From positions 1 to 64,000 of the forward strand of contig CALCRH010000222.1 in the NCBI GenBank assembly GCA_937894515.1: a DNA stretch of 64,000 nucleotides, read 5' to 3'. Below the pieces are notes generated by a model. That model saw only the letters and a program-made list of their open reading frames with translations. It was not told the DNA's origin and did no database searches. Below are positions 60,402-64,000 of this stretch, piece by piece. Both the position numbers and the translations under genes were made by a program. This DNA is from an uncultured Clostridia bacterium. GTDB taxonomy: Bacteria > Bacillota > Clostridia > Oscillospirales > Oscillospiraceae. How positions within the stretch are numbered: position 1 is the stretch's first letter; the number at the start of each line of letters is the position of its first letter.

Positions 60402-61139
60402 ATGAAGAACGTCAAGGTGCTGATCGGCAACTACGGCAGCGGCAAAAGTGAATTAGCGCTGAACTTCGCCATGCAGGCAGCAGCCCGCGGCGACCGTACC
60501 GAGTTGCTGGATCTGGATATGGTGAATACCTACTTCCGCCTGACCGAGCGTGGTAAGATGGTGGAACAGAAGGAGATTCGTCTGGTCTCCCCCAACTTTG
60601 CCTGCGGCGGTATCGAGACGCTCTCTCTTCCGGCCGAGGTGGCTTCTGCTTTCGTGCTGGACTGGGACAGCGTGATCTTCGATGTAGGCGGAGACGATGT
60701 GGGTTCTACCGCATTGGGCCGTTACCATGAGGATTTTATAGCTTTAGAGCCCGGTGCGCTGGAGGTGCTGAACGTGGTCAATATCCGGCGTCCTCTTGCC
60801 GGTACGCCGGAAAAGATCCTCAAGCTGCAGGAGGGTATGCAGGTCCATTCCCGGCTGCAGATCACCGGTATGATCAACAACACCAACCTGTCCACCATGA
60901 CAACGGAGCAGGAGCTGTGGGACGGATACCTGATGCTCAAAGAGGTCTCCGATATGACCGGTATTCCTATTTCCTATACCACCGGCAAAAAGGAATTCCT
61001 TGACGCCTTCCTTGCCCGGGATCCCGACCCGAAGTATGTGGGAACCCCCATCGCCATTGATGTCTATATGCACCGCGACTGGGACTCCTATATTCAGTAC
61101 GGTCTCAATTCCAAGCCTTTGAACATGGATATGCTCTAA
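60402..61139 (+). CDS. P-loop ATP-binding protein of unknown role
   Basis: A 245-residue ATPase/GTPase-like protein. Walker A GNYGSGKSE (about 8-16), a switch/Walker B-like VIFDVGGDDVGST (about 87-99), and LDLDMVNTYFR. It resembles MinD/CobQ-like or nucleotide-dependent maturation ATPases. It sits 22 nt after the aminotransferase and 65 nt before the ferredoxin subunit. A chaperone or cofactor role for the oxidoreductase is a guess. Confidence 0.7.
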   Translation: MKNVKVLIGNYGSGKSELALNFAMQAAARGDRTELLDLDMVNTYFRLTERGKMVEQKEIRLVSPNFACGGIETLSLPAEVASAFVLDWDSVIFDVGGDDVGSTALGRYHEDFIALEPGALEVLNVVNIRRPLAGTPEKILKLQEGMQVHSRLQITGMINNTNLSTMTTEQELWDGYLMLKEVSDMTGIPISYTTGKKEFLDAFLARDPDPKYVGTPIAIDVYMHRDWDSYIQYGLNSKPLNMDML

Positions 61140-61204
61140 AAATCATGCGTTCCCCGATTTCGGGTTATTGTAATACTGCAACAAAAAGGAAAGAGGTGTA
61201 AATT

Positions 61205-61414
61205 GTGGTAAAAGTTATGATCGATGAAGTCCTTTGCAAAGGCTGCGGTCTGTGCGTAAGAGCGTGCCCCAAGGGAATCATTGAGCTGTCCAAGACCAAG
61301 ATCAACGCAAAGGGTTATCACCCCGCTGAGGTCGTCAACATGGAGGCTTGTATCGGCTGCACTTCCTGCGCCCGTACCTGCCCCGATTGCGTCATCCGTA
61401 TTGAAAAAGACTAA
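61205..61414 (+). CDS. 2-oxoacid:ferredoxin oxidoreductase, ferredoxin (delta) subunit
   Basis: A 69-residue 2[4Fe-4S] ferredoxin with two CxxCxxCxxxCP clusters: CKGCGLCVRACPKGI (about 11-25) and CIGCTSCARTCPDCV (about 47-61). It carries electrons from the thiamine site. GTG start with AGAGGTG upstream. It begins the four-gene VOR/KOR set. Confidence 0.9.
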   Translation: MVKVMIDEVLCKGCGLCVRACPKGIIELSKTKINAKGYHPAEVVNMEACIGCTSCARTCPDCVIRIEKD

Positions 61415-61426
61415 GGAGGAATTAAA

Positions 61427-62506
61427 ATGGCTTTGACTCTTATGAAGGGTTCCGAAGCTATCGCTGAGGCCGCCATCCGTGCCGGTGCTCGCTATTTCTT
61501 CGGTTACCCCATCACTCCGCAGACGGAGATCCCCGAGTATATGTCTGCTCGTATGCCCGAAGTCGGCGGCTGCTTCCTGCAGGCCGAATCCGAAGTGGCA
61601 GCTATCAACATGGTGTACGGTGCCGGCGGTACCGGTGCCCGTGTTATCACCTCTTCTTCCAGCCCCGGCGTGTCCCTGAAGCAGGAAGGTATCTCCTACT
61701 GCGCCGGCGCCATGGTTCCCTGCGTCATCATCAACGTGATGCGCGGCGGCCCCGGTCTGGGTAACATTCAGGCCTCCCAGGGTGACTATTTCCAGGGCAC
61801 CAAGGGCGGCGGCAACGGTGACTATCACCTGCTGACCTTCGCTCCCTCTTCTGTTCAGGAGTTCATCGACCTGATGATGAGCGCCTATGACAAGGCTGAA
61901 AAGTATCGTATTCCCGTTCTGTTCCTGGCCGATGGTATCATCGCTCAGATGATGGAGCCCGTGGAGCTGCCCGACATGGTGGACTTCAAGATCGATCCCG
62001 AGAAGAAGCCCTGGGCCTGCACCGGTTGGAAGCCGGGTGACGATCCTGCCAAGCGCGGCGTTATCAACTCCATCTATATCGACACTGAGAGCCTGGCTGT
62101 TCACAACGATCGTCTGCAGGCAATGTATAAGGAAGTTACCGCCAACGAGCAGATGTGGGAAGAGTACAACTGCGAGGGTGCCGATTATATCATCGCCGCT
62201 TTCGGTACTGTGGCTCGTATCGCCAAGAGCGCCATTGCTGAGCTGAAGGAAAAGGGCATCAACGTGGGTCTGTTCCGTCCCATCACCGTATGGCCCTTCC
62301 CCTATGATGCTCTGAAGAAGGTCGCCGATCAGGCTTCCGTCAAGGCACTGCTGGATGTGGAGCTGAACGAAGGCCAGATGCTGGAAGATGTCAAGCTGGC
62401 CGTTGCCGGTTCCAAGACTGTTGACTTCTTCGGTCACTGCGGCAGCCAGATGCCCACTACCGCTGAGATCGTCGACAAGATTCTCTGCATGAAGGAGGGT
62501 AAATAA
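61427..62506 (+). CDS. vorB: 2-oxoacid:ferredoxin oxidoreductase, alpha subunit (VorB-like)
   Basis: A 359-residue alpha subunit. It starts MALTLMKGSEAIAEAAIRAG, with GYPITPQTEIPEYM (about 26-39), QAESEVAAINMVYGAGGTGA, SSSSPGVSLKQEGISY and MRGGPGLGN (about 105-113). This pattern is that of VorB. The complex oxidatively decarboxylates branched-chain or related 2-oxo acids to acyl-CoA with reduction of ferredoxin. 12 nt after the ferredoxin gene, 1 nt before the beta subunit. Confidence 0.9.
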   Translation: MALTLMKGSEAIAEAAIRAGARYFFGYPITPQTEIPEYMSARMPEVGGCFLQAESEVAAINMVYGAGGTGARVITSSSSPGVSLKQEGISYCAGAMVPCVIINVMRGGPGLGNIQASQGDYFQGTKGGGNGDYHLLTFAPSSVQEFIDLMMSAYDKAEKYRIPVLFLADGIIAQMMEPVELPDMVDFKIDPEKKPWACTGWKPGDDPAKRGVINSIYIDTESLAVHNDRLQAMYKEVTANEQMWEEYNCEGADYIIAAFGTVARIAKSAIAELKEKGINVGLFRPITVWPFPYDALKKVADQASVKALLDVELNEGQMLEDVKLAVAGSKTVDFFGHCGSQMPTTAEIVDKILCMKEGK

Positions 62507-62507
62507 G

Positions 62508-63254
62508 ATGGCTGTTTTATTTGAAAAAACCAAGCTGCTGACCGACAAGCAGTTCCACTATTGCCCCGGTTGTAACCATGGTATCATCCATCGTCTGGTT
62601 GCTGAGGTCATCGACGAGATGAAGATGGACGGCAAGGTCATTGGTGTGGCTCCCGTTGGCTGCTCTGTGTTTGCTTACGACTATTTTAACTGCGATATGT
62701 ACGAAGCCGCTCACGGCCGTGCACCCGCAGTTGCCACCGGCGTCAAGCGCGTTGTTGGTAAGGACACCCTGGTGTTCACCTATCAGGGCGACGGCGACCT
62801 GGCTTCTATCGGTACTGCCGAGATCGTTCACGCCGCCCACCGCGGTGAGAAGATCACCACCATCTTCGTCAACAATGCCATTTACGGCATGACCGGCGGT
62901 CAGATGGCTCCCACCACCTTGGTTGGCCAGAAGGCCACCACCTGCCCCGCTGGTCGTAGCGAGGAGTGGTGCGGTCAGCCCATCAAGATGGCTGAAATGC
63001 TGGCAGCTGTTCCTTCTTCCTACTATATTGAGCGCGTGGCCGTCAACAACACCGCCAATATCGTGAAGGCCAAGAAGGCCATTGCTAAGGCATTCAAGTA
63101 TCAGATGGAAGGCAAGGGCTTTACCATGATCGAAGTCCTGTCCACCTGCCCCACCAACTGGGGTCTGAGCCCTGTTGAGGCTCTGAAGTGGCTGGAAGAG
63201 AACATGATTCCCTACTATCCTCTGGGCGTTTACAAAGACAAGGGGGCCGAATAA
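62508..63254 (+). CDS. 2-oxoacid:ferredoxin oxidoreductase, beta subunit (TPP-binding)
   Basis: A 248-residue thiamine diphosphate subunit. CPGCNHGIIHRL (about 18-29), TPP/Mg motif YQGDGDLASIGTAEIVHAAHRG (about 91-112) ending VNNAIYGMTGGQMAPTT. It lies 1 nt downstream of the alpha gene and is followed by gamma. The N-terminal CPGC pair is shared with family members. Confidence 0.92.
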   Translation: MAVLFEKTKLLTDKQFHYCPGCNHGIIHRLVAEVIDEMKMDGKVIGVAPVGCSVFAYDYFNCDMYEAAHGRAPAVATGVKRVVGKDTLVFTYQGDGDLASIGTAEIVHAAHRGEKITTIFVNNAIYGMTGGQMAPTTLVGQKATTCPAGRSEEWCGQPIKMAEMLAAVPSSYYIERVAVNNTANIVKAKKAIAKAFKYQMEGKGFTMIEVLSTCPTNWGLSPVEALKWLEENMIPYYPLGVYKDKGAE

Positions 63255-63255
63255 T

Positions 63256-63792
63256 ATGGAAAAAACTTTTATCTTTGCCGGTTTCGGCGGTCAAGGCATG
63301 CTCCTGATCGGTAAGTTCATGGCCATGGCCTGCATGCTGGATGGCAAGCACGTCTCCTGGCTGCCCTCCTACGGTCCCGAGATGCGCGGCGGTACCGCCA
63401 ACTGCTCCGTGATCGTATCCGATAACCCCGTTGCCTCTCCCCTGGTGGACAAGGCTGACGTGATCGTTGCCATGAACCGTCCTTCTCTGGACAAGTTCGA
63501 GGACAGCGTGAAGCCCGGCGGCGTTCTGGTTATCAACAGCTCCATCATCGACCGCAAGGCCGTCCGTGATGACATCACCGTCGTGTACTGTGATGCTAAC
63601 GGCGTTGCTGAGTCCGTCAAGAACCCCAAGGGTGCCAACGTGGCCATCCTGGGCGCTGTGATGCAGGCCTGCCCTGTCACCAGCGTGGACAGCATGATGG
63701 AAGCCATCCGTATCGAGCTTGGCGAGAAGAAGGCCAAGTTCCTGGACGGCAACAAGGCTGCTCTGGTTGCCGGTATGGAAGCTGCCAAGTAA
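63256..63792 (+). CDS. 2-oxoacid:ferredoxin oxidoreductase, gamma subunit
   Basis: A 178-residue gamma subunit that handles CoA. It has FAGFGGQGMLLIGKFMA (about 6-22), SYGPEMRGGTANCSVIVS (about 38-55) and GANVAILGAVMQA (about 126). It completes the set with delta, alpha and beta; codons are strongly biased as in the neighbouring highly expressed genes. Confidence 0.93.
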   Translation: MEKTFIFAGFGGQGMLLIGKFMAMACMLDGKHVSWLPSYGPEMRGGTANCSVIVSDNPVASPLVDKADVIVAMNRPSLDKFEDSVKPGGVLVINSSIIDRKAVRDDITVVYCDANGVAESVKNPKGANVAILGAVMQACPVTSVDSMMEAIRIELGEKKAKFLDGNKAALVAGMEAAK

Positions 63793-63807
63793 TTGCTTAT
63801 TTCTATA

Positions 63808-63837
63808 AAATCCGTCACCCGAGGGTGACGGATTTTT
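63808..63837 (+). terminator. terminator of the oxidoreductase operon
   Basis: AATCCGTCACC / GGTGACGGATT with a short loop, then TTTT. Confidence 0.9.
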
Positions 63838-63902
63838 CAACCCAAAACATTTACTTTAACGAAACATTGTTGGCAATTTGTTTCACATTTCGAGAATATA
63901 TA

Positions 63903-63931
63903 TTGACTTCTTCCGGTTTTTCTGTTAATAT
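63903..63931 (+). promoter_or_regulatory. promoter of the partial gene at the window end
   Basis: TTGACT (63903-63908), 17-bp spacer, TAATAT (63926-63931). Confidence 0.55.
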
Positions 63932-63955
63932 ACGTATAAAATCGGAGGTGTCACT

Positions 63956-64000
63956 ATGAGTTCTTTTTCCTATTTTGTCGGACAGCGAATCAAAAAGTAT
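63956..64000 (+). CDS. start of a gene cut by the window edge
   Basis: Fifteen codons (MSSFSYFVGQRIKKY) after a good ribosome site (CGGAGGTGTCACT). The fragment VGQRIKKY resembles the beginning of XRE-type regulators, but too little is present to name it. Confidence 0.55.
   Translation, partial: MSSFSYFVGQRIKKY

Noticed and set aside
61136..62548. 470-codon open frame antisense to the alpha subunit gene
   Set aside because: Shadow of vorB; repetitive Gly/His/Asp composition, no ribosome site.

Overview
The window looks like a chromosomal segment of an endospore-forming, anaerobic, gut-type Clostridia, most likely an Oscillospiraceae-like member of Bacillota. Support: Gram-positive style promoters, ribosome sites and T-box regulation; sporulation genes (sigH, spoIIM-like, spoIVA, cwlD, a cotJA-cotJB fusion and cotJC); a pyrophosphate-type phosphofructokinase next to class II aldolase; phosphate butyryltransferase; and a four-subunit 2-oxoacid:ferredoxin oxidoreductase. 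The genus is an inference; no rRNA or tRNA gene is visible.

Layout. 1-2.8 kb: a small HTH regulator and a LytS-like kinase/response regulator pair whose regulator has a SARP-like output domain. 3.0-8.6 kb: a 1861-residue modular surface protein. 8.8-19.0 kb: asp23-type gene, nusB, xseA, xseB, ispA, a ~660-nt structured RNA that I identify as OLE RNA, its membrane partner oapA, then dxs, tlyA, nadK, argR, recN. 19.0-28.9 kb: T-box-controlled tyrS; queA-tgt behind an unusual hairpin leader; yajC, a TIGR04086-like membrane gene, spoIIM-like, xerD, a MerR/TipAS regulator and ruvCAB. 29.0-32.6 kb: sigH, a zinc-ribbon protein, a DUF1858 redox protein, trmK, a Nif3-family gene, yebC.

32.6-38.0 kb is a compact integrated element inserted in the 3' end of yebC. 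A 37-bp direct repeat (32563-32599 and 37978-38014) marks its ends. It carries a tyrosine integrase, a leftward operon with a replication-initiator-like winged-helix gene, an iteron-like region, a rightward operon ending in a second surface protein whose C-terminus matches that of the large one at 8 kb, and a serine resolvase with nested palindromes. The yebC tail and a terminator that probably belonged to it now lie at 38.0 kb.

38.1-58.8 kb: spoIVA, coaX, divergent pfp/fba, an ArsR-type sensor with a Zn/Cd-type P-type ATPase, an amidase and xerC converging on a shared palindrome, a frameshifted Vat/CatB-like acetyltransferase, ptb, a GH3-family protein, an SGNH hydrolase, a GNAT protein, radA, cwlD, the cotJ genes, and an alpha/beta hydrolase with a GPH-type sugar symporter. 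59.2-63.8 kb: an aminotransferase, a P-loop ATPase and the ferredoxin, alpha, beta and gamma subunits of a VOR-type oxidoreductase, which together suggest amino acid fermentation (transamination, then ferredoxin-linked oxidative decarboxylation).

The two most striking items are the OLE RNA/OapA locus and the yebC-integrated mini-element, which has a (TA)8 tract inside the promoter spacer of its surface-protein operon.
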